Source of the DNA: Acidobacteriota bacterium
Lineage (GTDB): Bacteria > Acidobacteriota > Terriglobia > Terriglobales > Acidobacteriaceae
NCBI GenBank assembly: GCA_021780075.1
Contig: JAJXZL010000032.1
Location: 123,767 to 187,766 of the forward strand
DNA length: 64,000 nt
Reading direction: 5' to 3'
In this document: one piece after another, positions 46,000-54,768 of the stretch
Layout of the letters: every line of letters begins with the position of its first letter
Position numbering within the stretch: the first letter of the stretch is position 1
Program-made: the position numbers and the translations under genes
The notes under the pieces: generated by a model
Told to the model about the DNA's origin: nothing
Seen by the model: only the letters and a program-made list of their open reading frames with translations
Database searches by the model: none

Positions 46000-47985
46000 C
46001 TACTTCAGCGGCCTATCCGTCCACAGGGCCTTGTCGGCGATGGACTGCACCGGGTACAGCCGTCCGGCCAGCAGTTGCTCCACCTTGGACTGGTTGGTGT
46101 CCTGCGCGAAGAGCCATTTGCGCTCGCCCGTTCCCCACGACTTTGAGAGTTGATCTTCGCTCAGGAAGATGTGCGGCGCATCGGGGTAGCAGGAGCCCCA
46201 CAGCAGCGACGACCCCGCGCCATGAGGCGAGCACGGCTCCACGACAATGTAGGCGGGCTTGTGCAGAAAGTTGTGCGTGTAAAAGACCACCGACGACGCA
46301 TCCGACTGGTCGCCATAGATGATGAACGAGTCCGAAGGCGAGCCGTCCTTCAGGATCGTGTCTGCCAGTTGCTTTGAGCTGAGCATGGGCTCAAAGCGCG
46401 CAAAGGCGATATGCGCGGCGACAAGGAAGATCGCTGCCGTAAGCGCCATGCTCACCGTTGCGGCAATGTGCCTGCCTTTCAGCCGCAGCAGCCAGCCCAC
46501 CGCCGGGCCAATCAGCAGAGTCACGGCCGCCAGCGCCGCGGGCAGGCGCAGCGCGGCAAACGACGGGCCGGTGAGGTCAAAGAAGTGCGACATCGACAGC
46601 GTGTAGCCGCCCACGTCGCGGTGCGCCAGCAGCGTGCCAATGTCGGCGACGAAGGGCAGATGGCGCGACTCCCACAGGCCCCAACCCAGCGTGAGAGCAG
46701 CCAGCAATCCGACCACGGCAAAGACACCCTGTGCGCCGGTCAGCCATGCGGTGGAGAGCATCGGCCTGCCGCGCTCGGCGTAGCCTTCTTCAATACTCGC
46801 CAGCACGCCCGCAATCAGAATCAGCAGCGGCGGCCATGCCGGGAAGGTGTAGTACTCCTGGTTGGTCGAGATGGAGAAGAACAGGAGCGTGAAGGCCACA
46901 AACAGGCCCAGCAGCCAGATGGTCCGCACGCGGAACTTGAGGCGGTAGACGAAGCTGGCCACATCTTCGCGGGCCGCGTAGTCCAGGTAGAAATCAACGG
47001 TCTGGCCTGCCTCGCGGTGCAAGTGCTGGAGCCATGTGTGGCGGGTTCTCCACGCCACCACCAGCACGGCGGGCAAGAAGAGGCTCCAGGGGAAGAGCCA
47101 GATCAGATGCGCCAGCCAGTACCAGACAAACGGCAGACGGTTGTAATCATGCGGGAAGCGCTGGCCCAGAAAGCGCAGAACGTGCTCGTTGATGAAGTAG
47201 AAGTACCAGAAGCCGTGCACGTTGCCCATCGTGGGGTGATTGCCAACGGGGTTGCCCTGGTCCGGGTTGGCCATACCCGCCAGAATGTGCCAGGGTGCGG
47301 CGATGGCAAAGTAAAGCAAGAGCCCGCTGAAGGGCTTGAACTGCTTCCAGCGACGCCATTGGCCGCTCAACACGAGCAGCGGAATGGCCGCGCCCAAAAA
47401 GAAAACCGGCGCAATCAGTCCTTTGGTCAGCGTGGCCAGCGCCAGCGCAGCCCACATCACGTAGAAGCGCGCGGGCCTCCGCGACTCCATGCCGGTGAGA
47501 AAGCAGTAGAGCGCCAGCAGAAACAGGAAACTCAGCAGCGCCTCTGGAATGGAAAACCGCGTGAACAGAAACGGCCCGACGGACGTGAGTACGCCCAGCG
47601 CGGCATAGAAGCCGGCGCGGTCGCCCCAGGCGCGGCGCGCCCACAGCCACCCGAGCCAGGCGCAGCCCAGCAGGGCCAGCGCGTTGGGCAGGTGCGTGGC
47701 AAACACGTTGTCGCCCAGCACGCGATACAGCGCCGCATCAATCCAGTAGGGCAGCGGAGGCTTTTCAAGATAGCGGATGCCGTCAATCTGCAGCGTCACC
47801 CAGTCGCCGCTTTCAACCATGTGCTGCGCGGCCTGGGCGTGGCTGGCGTCCACGTCGTCCAAAAGCGGTGGCGTAAAGAGGGAGGCAAACTGTACCGTGG
47901 CAAAGATCGCCGCCAGAAGCAGCCATACGGCCAGCGTGGAGGGAGCCTGGCCTGGTCGGGACGCGGAGGTGGATTGAGTCGTCAT
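46000..47985 (-). CDS. ArnT-like dolichyl-phosphate-mannose family glycosyltransferase
   Basis: A polytopic protein of about 661 residues with ten or more membrane helices. The first periplasmic loop has PPLLDDVDASHAQAAQHMVESGDWV and IRYLEKPPLPYWIDA (parts quoted), the pattern of ArnT/PMT enzymes that move a sugar from a polyprenyl phosphate to lipid A or proteins. The C-terminal 200 residues form a periplasmic domain. I chose ATG 47985; ATG 48060, with AGGGAAA 6 bases upstream, is a good alternative adding 25 residues. Donor and acceptor are unknown; no arn operon is present. Confidence 0.85.
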   Translation of the reverse strand: MTTQSTSASRPGQAPSTLAVWLLLAAIFATVQFASLFTPPLLDDVDASHAQAAQHMVESGDWVTLQIDGIRYLEKPPLPYWIDAALYRVLGDNVFATHLPNALALLGCAWLGWLWARRAWGDRAGFYAALGVLTSVGPFLFTRFSIPEALLSFLFLLALYCFLTGMESRRPARFYVMWAALALATLTKGLIAPVFFLGAAIPLLVLSGQWRRWKQFKPFSGLLLYFAIAAPWHILAGMANPDQGNPVGNHPTMGNVHGFWYFYFINEHVLRFLGQRFPHDYNRLPFVWYWLAHLIWLFPWSLFLPAVLVVAWRTRHTWLQHLHREAGQTVDFYLDYAAREDVASFVYRLKFRVRTIWLLGLFVAFTLLFFSISTNQEYYTFPAWPPLLILIAGVLASIEEGYAERGRPMLSTAWLTGAQGVFAVVGLLAALTLGWGLWESRHLPFVADIGTLLAHRDVGGYTLSMSHFFDLTGPSFAALRLPAALAAVTLLIGPAVGWLLRLKGRHIAATVSMALTAAIFLVAAHIAFARFEPMLSSKQLADTILKDGSPSDSFIIYGDQSDASSVVFYTHNFLHKPAYIVVEPCSPHGAGSSLLWGSCYPDAPHIFLSEDQLSKSWGTGERKWLFAQDTNQSKVEQLLAGRLYPVQSIADKALWTDRPLK

Positions 47986-48309
47986 GGTTACGTGTGCCGT
48001 ATTCCCGATGCCGTGTAGGACGCGATGGATGGAATCAGAATCGTTGCGCAGGGATGGCATCGGTGTTTCCCTGGGCGGGATGAATACGGTGAGCCCCGGC
48101 AGGATGCTCGGTTCAATCCTATGGAATGCGGTGACGGTCCGCCGGGGAGCCGCACACTCGCCGTCCGCGCTCAATGGAACCGCGCTGACACGAAAAGAAT
48201 ACCAGCATGGGGAACACCGCGTTGCATTGTGCAAGACGCAACGGCGCAACCCGTCACAGCGCCGATGCGCAATTGGGTGCAGAATAGGGAACGGGAAGGT
48301 GAATGGTTG
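47986..48309. other. 324-bp divergent intergenic region
   Basis: Lies between the ArnT-like and CHAD genes. Up to about 48060 it may encode the N-terminus of the ArnT-like protein. No clear promoter, repeat or small gene is seen in the rest. Confidence 0.6.
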
Positions 48310-49287
48310 ATGAATTCCGGTTCTCTTCCGCACGGCAAGGCTCCAGCCGAGGCAGCCGCGCCGGAATGGCTGCATCAGATTGCTGCATGGCGTGATTTGC
48401 TGGACGAGTGCCTGCGCAAGCCCACGCGGGGCCGCGTCCATGCCCTGCGCGTGGCCACCTTGCGCTTGCAGTCTGATATTCCCCACTGGCTCGCTGGGTG
48501 CGCGCAGGGCGACACGTGCGTCCGCGCTGCAAAGCGCTGGAACAGGCAGGCGGAAAAGCTGCGTCGTGCGCTCAGGCCGGTCCGCGCGGTGGATGTTGAC
48601 CTTGGCAGGCTGGGCAGGTTGCGTGACATTCTCGCCGAGCCCGGCGAAGGCAGAATCCGCTCCAGCCGCCGCTGCCTGCGCCAGATTGACCAGCTCGCAC
48701 GCCGCTTCCGGCAGCAGCGCCGCGCCGCGCAAAAGGAACTGGTTGCCGAAATGATGGATCGCCGCAGGCGTCTCCGCCGCACAAGCCTCGCGCTGGAGAT
48801 GGCCTTCGCTCCGCAGCAACTGAATGCCACAACCGCTTCTTCCGCAAGGATTCGCGAGCAGCTTGCCGCGCTCGCCACGGAGTTTCCCGAACTCAGCGAG
48901 GACAATCTCCACGCATTCCGCATGCGCGTCAAAGCCGTGCGCTACCTGGCCGATCTCTCAGCTTCCACTGACGCCCACGCCGCTCGCCAGGCCGCCGCCA
49001 TGGGCCGCATGCAGGTGGCAGCCGGCGAGTGGCACGACCTGAAAATGCTGGCGAAGAAAGCCGAACGCGAGCTCGGCAATCGCGAGAGCAAAGGCGGCCT
49101 GGTCGAACTGCTGGGCGAACTCGCCTCCGAGTCGCTGCAGAAGGCGCTTGCGCTTTGCCGGCGCACCATGGCGCAGTTGCTCAAGCCGGAGGCGCGGCAG
49201 GCAGCGCAACCCAGGGCTGCCGTGCTCAAGTTTCCGCCCCGGCGCGTGGAACCGCTGGGCGTCTCCCACACACAGGCACACGCCTGA
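48310..49287 (+). CDS. CHAD-domain protein
   Basis: A 325-residue very basic helical protein. Conserved histidines fit the CHAD pattern: RVHALRVATLRLQ near residue 42, NLHAFRMRVKAVRYLADL near 200, and WHDLKMLAKKAE near 240. CHAD domains bind polyphosphate. The start ATG 48310 has GGAAGGTG about 9 bases upstream; longer readings to 48025 look non-coding. Ppx/GppA, SixA and PPK1 genes follow within 10 kb, so a polyphosphate role is likely. Confidence 0.9.
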   Translation: MNSGSLPHGKAPAEAAAPEWLHQIAAWRDLLDECLRKPTRGRVHALRVATLRLQSDIPHWLAGCAQGDTCVRAAKRWNRQAEKLRRALRPVRAVDVDLGRLGRLRDILAEPGEGRIRSSRRCLRQIDQLARRFRQQRRAAQKELVAEMMDRRRRLRRTSLALEMAFAPQQLNATTASSARIREQLAALATEFPELSEDNLHAFRMRVKAVRYLADLSASTDAHAARQAAAMGRMQVAAGEWHDLKMLAKKAERELGNRESKGGLVELLGELASESLQKALALCRRTMAQLLKPEARQAAQPRAAVLKFPPRRVEPLGVSHTQAHA

Positions 49288-49391
49288 GACTCGCACCCGC
49301 ATCGAGCGCACTCGCGGGCCTCCAACCGTACCGCATGGGCATCCAACAATACAGTAGAGGCATCCTGTTTTTATTCCTGGAAGGAATTGTC

Positions 49392-49973
49392 ATGAAATTC
49401 AAATCCAGTTGGAGTATCGTCTGCGGGCTTGCCCTGATTCTCGTGTCCGGCGTGCCCGTCTTCGCCGCCACGCCATTTGCCATCACGGCGACAAACGTCA
49501 CCGTGTCGAGGAGCGGCACGGGTTCCAGCCAGTTTACGGTCACGGGAGTCCCCATGACCGGTTCGATCGTCATGCGATGCACCTTCGCTGGAAATGCAGT
49601 AATGAGCCAAAAGGTGCCCGTGTGCCCCATGACGCCGCCGGTTGCCTATCCGGTAACCGCCGGCGGAACAGTGAGTGGCGTCATCACCTTCTATCCGCCG
49701 GGGGCCGCAATTCCCGCAGCGGCGCCTGTGGCAGGTGCGGCGCTGGCCGGTGCGTTGCTGCTCGGTCTCGGTTTGCGGCGCAAGGGCCGCGGTTGGCTTG
49801 CTCTGGTGGTGCTGTGCGTGGCATTTCTCGCGGGCATGACCGCCTGTGGCGGCAGCAGCAATGGCATGTCCCCGGGAACCTATCCCTACACAATTGCGGC
49901 GACGAATCAATCAAGCTCAACCACGCCGCTTTCTTCGCAAGTGACCACAACCATCAACGTCACCGTGCAGTAG
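49392..49973 (+). CDS. Small exported hypothetical protein with two Ig-like tails
   Basis: A 193-residue protein with a signal peptide (1-25), a beta segment (ITATNVTVSRSGTGSSQFTVTG), a membrane helix pair around residues 105-155 (APVAGAALAGALLLGLGLRR; WLALVVLCVAFLAGMTACGG) and a short beta end (GTYPYTIAATNQSSS, TTTINVTVQ). The 'LGLRRKGR' plus 'TACGGSS' arrangement is common at the ends of large acidobacterial secreted proteins; here it is in a short one. AAGGAA precedes ATG. Function unknown. Confidence 0.75.
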   Translation: MKFKSSWSIVCGLALILVSGVPVFAATPFAITATNVTVSRSGTGSSQFTVTGVPMTGSIVMRCTFAGNAVMSQKVPVCPMTPPVAYPVTAGGTVSGVITFYPPGAAIPAAAPVAGAALAGALLLGLGLRRKGRGWLALVVLCVAFLAGMTACGGSSNGMSPGTYPYTIAATNQSSSTTPLSSQVTTTINVTVQ

Positions 49974-50090
49974 GCGCCGCCAGCGCAGCGGTTCCCGGCG
50001 CGCGTGGAGCATCCTGCACCAGCGCAGCCGATTCGTGTATCTTGGCCGAAGAAGCACACGCATCTTTCAGCGGAGAGTCACGACGCGCTC

Positions 50091-51659
50091 ATGCCCACCT
50101 TTGCCGCCATCGACATCGGTTCCAACTCCTGCAGGCTCAAGATTGCCCGCGTCGTTGCGCACCAGTTGAAGACCGTGCACGAGGACCGCGAGGTGACGCG
50201 GCTGGGCACCAGCGTCTTTGACACGGGTCTTGTCTCGCCGGACGCCATGGCCACAACACTGCGCGCGCTCAAACGCTTCCAGCGGGCGGTGCAGCAGCAC
50301 GGCGCAGACCGCATCCGCGTGGTGGCCACCTCGGCCATGCGCGACGCGCGCAACGCGCCCGCCTTCCAGGCCTGGGTCAAGGCAGAGACGGGCTGGAACA
50401 TTGAAGTCATCTCCGGCCTTGAAGAGGGCCGCCTCATTCATCGCGGCCTGATGAATTCCGAGCCGGGCGCTGGCGGGCGCGTGCTGCTTGTTGATCTGGG
50501 CGGCGGAAGCTGCGAGATTACCCTCTCTGAGCATCGCCGCATCAAGGAGACAGTCAGCCTGCCACTCGGCGCAGTGCGGCTCACTGAGGAGTTTCTCTCC
50601 GACGACCCGCCGCCACCCGACGGGCTGGCGCAGATGCGCAAGCTCATCACGCGCGAGCTGCGGCGCGCCCAGCGCAGGATACAGCCGCAAAGCGTATCGA
50701 TGGTCATCGCCACATCCGGCACGGCTGCTGCGCTGTCTGAGGCTTGCGGCACGGTAGGCAAGGCCGCAAAAAAATCTCGGCGTCCTGCAAAATCAGGGCG
50801 CGCGCTTGCAGAAGGCATGACGGGGCTTGCGCCCGCAGCCAACGTGCGCAAGCTGGCTGCCAAAATGGCGAAAATGTCGTTGCCTGAGCGCGAGGCTGTG
50901 CCCGGCATCGGAGTGCGCCGCGCTGAGATTATCGTGGCCGGAGCGCAGGTGTTCGCCGAGTTGATGGAAAGCTTTGAGCTGCCCGGATTTCGCTACTCGC
51001 CGCTCGGGCTGCGCGACGGTATCCTCGCGCAGATGCTGGCCGAACAGGATGCCCGCGCCGCCGGGCACAAGGAATTCGAGCAGGAGCGCTGGGAGAGTGT
51101 GCTGGCCACGGCTCGTCGCTACGGCGTCGATCTGCGCCAGGCTGAGCCGGTGCGCGCCCACGCTGTGCAGCTCTTCCGCGAGCTCAAGTCGCTGCACCAG
51201 CTTCCGCCGGAGTATGAGAACTGGCTGGCCGCCGCCGCCATCCTGCGCGATACCGGCAAGTTTCTCAACCACCAGGGTCATCACCGGCACACGCAATACA
51301 TCGTTTCCAGTTCTGAAATTTACGGCTACACGCCCGTGCAGCGCACCGTGACTTCAGCCATTGCGCGCTATATGGGCAAGAGCCGCCCGCAGCCCGGCGA
51401 CCGCGCCCTGCGCAACATTCCCACGGAGGAGCACAAGCATGTGCACCGCGCCGTGTTGCTGCTGCGGCTGGCCGTGGCGCTCAATCAGGATCGCGCCAGT
51501 GACGTGCTGCGCATGACCGCAAGGGTCTATCCCAAGCGCGTGCATCTCCTGGTGCAGCCGGGGCGCACCGGCGCGGAGCTGGAGTTGTGGTCGCTGCGCA
51601 AAGAGGAGAATTACTTCCGCGAGGTTTTTGGGCGCGAGCTCTTTGTCACGCTGGCATAG
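50091..51659 (+). CDS. Ppx/GppA phosphatase
   Basis: A 522-residue ASKHA-fold phosphatase. Motifs: AAIDIGSNSCRLKIARV, VVATSAMRDARNAPAF, LLVDLGGGSCEITL and PLGAVRLTE in the N-terminal 320 residues, then an HD-like C-terminal domain (DTGKFLNHQGHHRHTQYIV). It hydrolyses polyphosphate and/or pppGpp; which of the two is not readable. A segment of about 45 residues (residues 215-265, KKSRRPAKSGRALAEG) is a Lys/Arg-rich insertion. ATG 50091 is chosen over GTG 50004. The end overlaps sixA by 49 bases on the opposite strand. Confidence 0.93.
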   Translation: MPTFAAIDIGSNSCRLKIARVVAHQLKTVHEDREVTRLGTSVFDTGLVSPDAMATTLRALKRFQRAVQQHGADRIRVVATSAMRDARNAPAFQAWVKAETGWNIEVISGLEEGRLIHRGLMNSEPGAGGRVLLVDLGGGSCEITLSEHRRIKETVSLPLGAVRLTEEFLSDDPPPPDGLAQMRKLITRELRRAQRRIQPQSVSMVIATSGTAAALSEACGTVGKAAKKSRRPAKSGRALAEGMTGLAPAANVRKLAAKMAKMSLPEREAVPGIGVRRAEIIVAGAQVFAELMESFELPGFRYSPLGLRDGILAQMLAEQDARAAGHKEFEQERWESVLATARRYGVDLRQAEPVRAHAVQLFRELKSLHQLPPEYENWLAAAAILRDTGKFLNHQGHHRHTQYIVSSSEIYGYTPVQRTVTSAIARYMGKSRPQPGDRALRNIPTEEHKHVHRAVLLLRLAVALNQDRASDVLRMTARVYPKRVHLLVQPGRTGAELELWSLRKEENYFREVFGRELFVTLA

Positions 51660-52138
51660 AAGGACCGCGCCATCCGCGGGTCAATCAGCCATTGCAGCAG
51701 CGGCGGATGCTTGTCCATGGCGATGCGCGCCACCGAGCCTTTGCGCATGCGCACACCGGCTCCGCCATTGCCCGTGATGAGTTGGCCGAGAAACTTGAAG
51801 AGATTGGGATTGTGCCCCACCATCAGCACGTCTTCCCGGTCAGCGTACTTTTCCACCAATTGCAGAAAGTCGGCGTAGCTCGCGTTGGGGCCAAGCGCCG
51901 GACTCACCTCGACCTTGGCCTCGTAGCCCAGTTCCGTGCCCACAAACTGGGCAGTCTGCAAGGCACGCTTCAGCGGGCTGCTGACAATCACATCCGCCTG
52001 CACCTTGAGCGCGCTCAGCAGCCGCGCCATCAAAATGCACTGGTCCTTTCCTTCTTTGACGAGGGCGCGCTTGGCATCGAGAGCGGGATTTTCCCGCCGG
52101 ATTCCCGCATTGGCATGGCGCATGAGGTAGAGATTCAT
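51611..52138 (-). CDS. sixA: Phosphohistidine phosphatase SixA
   Basis: A 175-residue histidine-phosphatase-superfamily enzyme. The RHG-type motif is MRHANAG, followed by VIVSSPLKRALQTAQ and the second histidine in MVGHNPNL. SixA removes phosphate from histidine, for example on HPt or PTS proteins. The start ATG 52138 has only a weak ribosome site. Its 3' end lies inside the 3' end of the Ppx/GppA gene, so the two convergent messages are complementary for 49 bases. Confidence 0.9.
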   Translation of the reverse strand: MNLYLMRHANAGIRRENPALDAKRALVKEGKDQCILMARLLSALKVQADVIVSSPLKRALQTAQFVGTELGYEAKVEVSPALGPNASYADFLQLVEKYADREDVLMVGHNPNLFKFLGQLITGNGGAGVRMRKGSVARIAMDKHPPLLQWLIDPRMARSFYASVTKSSRPKTSRK

Positions 52139-52237
52139 CGGAATGGGTTCCGCGGGCCGAGGGAAGTGGCGTGCGCTCCTTGAGGGTCGATGGTACCACG
52201 ACTGGAGGAGCCTGCGCGGGGGCGGGTATCCTTGAAG

Positions 52238-52266
52238 TTGACAACTTGGCCAAGTAAGAATATAAA
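52238..52266 (+). promoter_or_regulatory. Near-consensus promoter with palindromes, arsR operon
   Basis: TTGACA (52238-52243), 17 bases, TATAAA (52261-52266). The 12-bp palindrome ACTTGGCCAAGT (52244-52255) fills most of the spacer, and AAGTT-GAC-AACTT (52235-52247) overlaps the -35. Such placement fits repression by the ArsR protein encoded next. The predicted start at about 52273 makes the message leaderless for GTG 52274. Confidence 0.75.
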
Positions 52267-52273
52267 GAAGAGC

Positions 52274-52567
52274 GTGAACACTCGAAGCGTATTCACGAAG
52301 CAGGCAAAGATGCTCAAGGCTCTTGCCCATGAATCCCGCCTCATGATTGTTGACCGGCTCAGCCGCGGAGAGTGCTCGGTCGGGGAGTTGAGAGACCTGG
52401 TCGGCGGCGATCTCTCCACGGTCTCAAAGCATCTCGCGCTCTTGCGCGCCCACGGCATCGTGGAAGACAGGCGTGAGGGCACAACCGTGTATTACAGGCT
52501 GTTGACGCCATGCGTCTGCAATTTCTTCACCTGCGCAACGCAGGTTCTCAAGGAGCGGACGCGATGA
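52274..52567 (+). CDS. ArsR-family transcriptional regulator
   Basis: A 97-residue winged-helix regulator. MLKALAHESRLMIVDRLSRG and the recognition helix DLSTVSKHLALLR are typical. Cysteines C34 and C80-x-C82-x4-C87 (TPCVCNFFTC) could bind metal or metalloid or act as a redox switch. GTG 52274 was chosen; it sits at the expected transcription start. ATG 52310 would give MLKALAH as N-terminus. It overlaps the FmdE-like gene by ATGA and so heads a four-gene operon. Confidence 0.9.
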   Translation: MNTRSVFTKQAKMLKALAHESRLMIVDRLSRGECSVGELRDLVGGDLSTVSKHLALLRAHGIVEDRREGTTVYYRLLTPCVCNFFTCATQVLKERTR

Positions 52568-53364
52568 ACGCAGGCACTCATGCGCGGTTGCGTCGGCGCA
52601 GGGCAAAGTGGAGTTCTGTGCTGCGCCTTGCGCTCCTGATTGCCCTAAGCTCGCTGGCAGTGATGCACCCCGCATCCGGTGCGCAGCCGCAGCAGAAGGA
52701 AGCCTTCTATCCGGCATGGGCCGAGCAAGCACGTTTTCTTCAACCCCTTCAGGTGCTGGATACCGACAGCGCTCTGGGCAGGCGCAACCTGCATCCCAAG
52801 CAGATCACGCTCAAAGACATGGCGCGGATGCACGGGCATCTTTGCGATGGCCTGGTGACCGCGTGGGTTGAGTTGAGCGAGGCGCTGCACGCTTTGTTTC
52901 CCAACGGCGTCGTGGACCGTACCGATGTGCGTGTGGTTTCAAAAAACGCTCCGTGCTGGTCTGATGCCGGAGCCTGGATGACAGGCGCACGCGTCAACCA
53001 GGGAACGCTCATGTTGGACAACGCAGTAGGCGATGGCTTTATCGTGCAGCGCATTTCTACCGGCGCGGCCGTGCGCGTGTCGCTGCGGCCGGGCGTGTAT
53101 CCCCCGCAGCTTGCCGCGCTGGAGCAATCGATTCGTGCTCGCCGTGCGCGCGGCGAAGCGGTTGCGCCTGCAGAGATCGACCGCTTCGAGCGCGGGGCCG
53201 ACGACTACAGCCGCAAGCTGTTGAACACGCCGCCGAAGCAGGCCATTGCAGTCGAGACGCTCGCAGCCTTCCAGTTCCCTGACCATAGTCTGAACCCGCT
53301 GGCGCCGCGCAGCGACATCATCAATCGTGATGCGCCCCGCGGCACGGCCAGCGAGACGAAATAG
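52564..53364 (+). CDS. Exported FmdE/Tw-like protein
   Basis: A 266-residue protein. The N-terminus has a signal peptide with an Arg cluster (LRRRRAKW, then LRLALLIALSSLAVMHPASGA, ends about 40). The soluble part carries MHGHLCDGLVTAW, with H90-x-H92-x-C94 in the FmdE-type HGHxCxG motif, and C131 in NAPCWSDA. FmdE proteins are linked to formylmethanofuran dehydrogenase, but similar domains occur alone and bind metal. Here it is in an ArsR operon with a permease and a CxxC protein, so an exported metal or thiol-linked role is inferred. Confidence 0.82.
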   Translation: MNAGTHARLRRRRAKWSSVLRLALLIALSSLAVMHPASGAQPQQKEAFYPAWAEQARFLQPLQVLDTDSALGRRNLHPKQITLKDMARMHGHLCDGLVTAWVELSEALHALFPNGVVDRTDVRVVSKNAPCWSDAGAWMTGARVNQGTLMLDNAVGDGFIVQRISTGAAVRVSLRPGVYPPQLAALEQSIRARRARGEAVAPAEIDRFERGADDYSRKLLNTPPKQAIAVETLAAFQFPDHSLNPLAPRSDIINRDAPRGTASETK

Positions 53365-53412
53365 CGGCGGTTTCAACAGACGAAGCGCAAAGGCGCTCTC
53401 AGAGGATGTGTG

Positions 53413-54495
53413 ATGGCGAGTCCGGCAGGCAAAGCATACGAGATGAAAGTGGAGAACAACCGGCAGGCGCGACAGCCAATGGCTCTTGGCAGTGCCGCGT
53501 GGATTGCGGCGGGTGTTGCCGCGTGGTGGTTGATCTACCGCCAGCTCAGCCCATTTGCTGACTGGTTCTCATTCACGCTTCTGCGGCTTTCTCCCGCGAC
53601 GCATCTTGGCTCTGCCGTTCAGTTCATGGTCTTCGAGACGCCCAAGGTGCTCATGCTGCTCTTGCTGGTGGTCTTTGGCGTGGGGATTGTGCGGTCGTTC
53701 TTCACGCCGCAGCACACGCGCGCCATTCTTGCCGGAACGCGCGAGTCGGTGGGCAACGTCCTGGCGTCTTTGCTCGGCGTGGTCACGCCCTTCTGTTCCT
53801 GCTCAGCCGTGCCCTTGTTTATCGGATTTGTCACGACAGGCGTTCCCCTGGGCGTCACATTCTCGTTTTTGATCGCTGCGCCCATGATTAACGAGGTTGC
53901 GCTGGTGCTGCTCTTCGGTCTCTTCGGCTGGCGCGTCGCGGCCATCTATGCGGGCACGGGGCTTCTGATTGCGATGATTGCAGGCTGGACCATCGGCAGG
54001 CTCAGGATGGAGCGCTATGTCGAGCCCTGGGTCTATGAGACGCAGATGGGGGACAGCGCCGATGACAGTGCAAAGCTCAGTTGGACTGAGCGCATTCACC
54101 TGGGCCGCGAGGCGGTCCGCGACATCGTAGGCAAGGTGTGGCCCTACGTGATCGCCGGAATCGCCGTCGGCGCGGGCATCCACGGCTATGTGCCGCAGAA
54201 CTTCATGGCGCACATCATGGGCAAGGGCGCGTGGTGGTCGGTTCCGCTGGCCGTGCTGATCGGCGTTCCCATGTACTCGAATGCGGCGGGGATCATTCCC
54301 GTCGTTCAAGCGCTTCTGCAGAAAGGTGCGGCGCTCGGAACGGTGCTCGCATTCATGATGTCGGTGATCGGTCTGTCGTTCCCTGAGACGATCATCCTGC
54401 GCAAGGTTCTTCGTCCGCAGTTAATCGCGGCATTCGTCGGCGTTGTTACGTTGGGAATTCTCATCGTCGGCTATTTGTTCAATGTATTGATGTAA
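53413..54495 (+). CDS. UPF0718/DUF318-family permease (ArsP-like)
   Basis: A 360-residue membrane protein with about eight helices. The family motif CSCSAVP (C128-S-C130) lies in GVVTPFCSCSAVPLFIGF, and repeats as GVPMYSNAAGIIPV in the second half; PMINEVALVLLF is also typical. Related permeases move arsenicals or other metal/metalloid compounds. ATG 53413 is preceded by AGAGGA; a GTG is directly before it. It follows the FmdE-like gene by 48 bases and precedes the CxxC protein by 22. Confidence 0.9.
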   Translation: MASPAGKAYEMKVENNRQARQPMALGSAAWIAAGVAAWWLIYRQLSPFADWFSFTLLRLSPATHLGSAVQFMVFETPKVLMLLLLVVFGVGIVRSFFTPQHTRAILAGTRESVGNVLASLLGVVTPFCSCSAVPLFIGFVTTGVPLGVTFSFLIAAPMINEVALVLLFGLFGWRVAAIYAGTGLLIAMIAGWTIGRLRMERYVEPWVYETQMGDSADDSAKLSWTERIHLGREAVRDIVGKVWPYVIAGIAVGAGIHGYVPQNFMAHIMGKGAWWSVPLAVLIGVPMYSNAAGIIPVVQALLQKGAALGTVLAFMMSVIGLSFPETIILRKVLRPQLIAAFVGVVTLGILIVGYLFNVLM

Positions 54496-54517
54496 CGCAA
54501 CGGCAGGAAAGGGAATC

Positions 54518-54760
54518 ATGAAGACATTGCAGATACTTGGTTCGGGATGCGCAAACTGCGCGCGGCTTGCAGGCAACACTGAGGCCGCTGCCACGCAGCT
54601 CGGCATGGAGTTCACGATCGAAAAGGTGACGGACATGCAGGCAATCGTGCGCGCAGGCGTGATGAAAACGCCGGCCCTGGTGGTCGATGGCAAGGTAAGG
54701 CTCTTTGGTCGCGTGCCCGATGTGGCGGAACTCAAGACGATTCTTTCCGATCTCGTGTGA
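54518..54760 (+). CDS. CxxC mini-thioredoxin (TM0996/MTH895-type)
   Basis: An 80-residue thioredoxin-fold protein. The active site is C11-A-N-C14 in LGSGCANCARL, and the cis-Pro loop is KTPALVVDGKV. Such small redox proteins are often placed next to UPF0718 permeases and ArsR regulators, as here. It could keep permease cysteines reduced or hand over a metal(loid). It ends the operon; a convergent methyltransferase gene lies 8 bases away. Confidence 0.92.
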   Translation: MKTLQILGSGCANCARLAGNTEAAATQLGMEFTIEKVTDMQAIVRAGVMKTPALVVDGKVRLFGRVPDVAELKTILSDLV

Positions 54761-54768
54761 AGTGTGCG

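Noticed and set aside
45855..46322. Plus-strand frames downstream of 45833
   Set aside because: Mostly antisense to the ArnT-like gene; the 166-bp gap itself holds nothing supportable.
46411..48018. 535-codon open frame on the plus strand
   Set aside because: Antisense to the ArnT-like gene with biased Gln/Arg/His composition.
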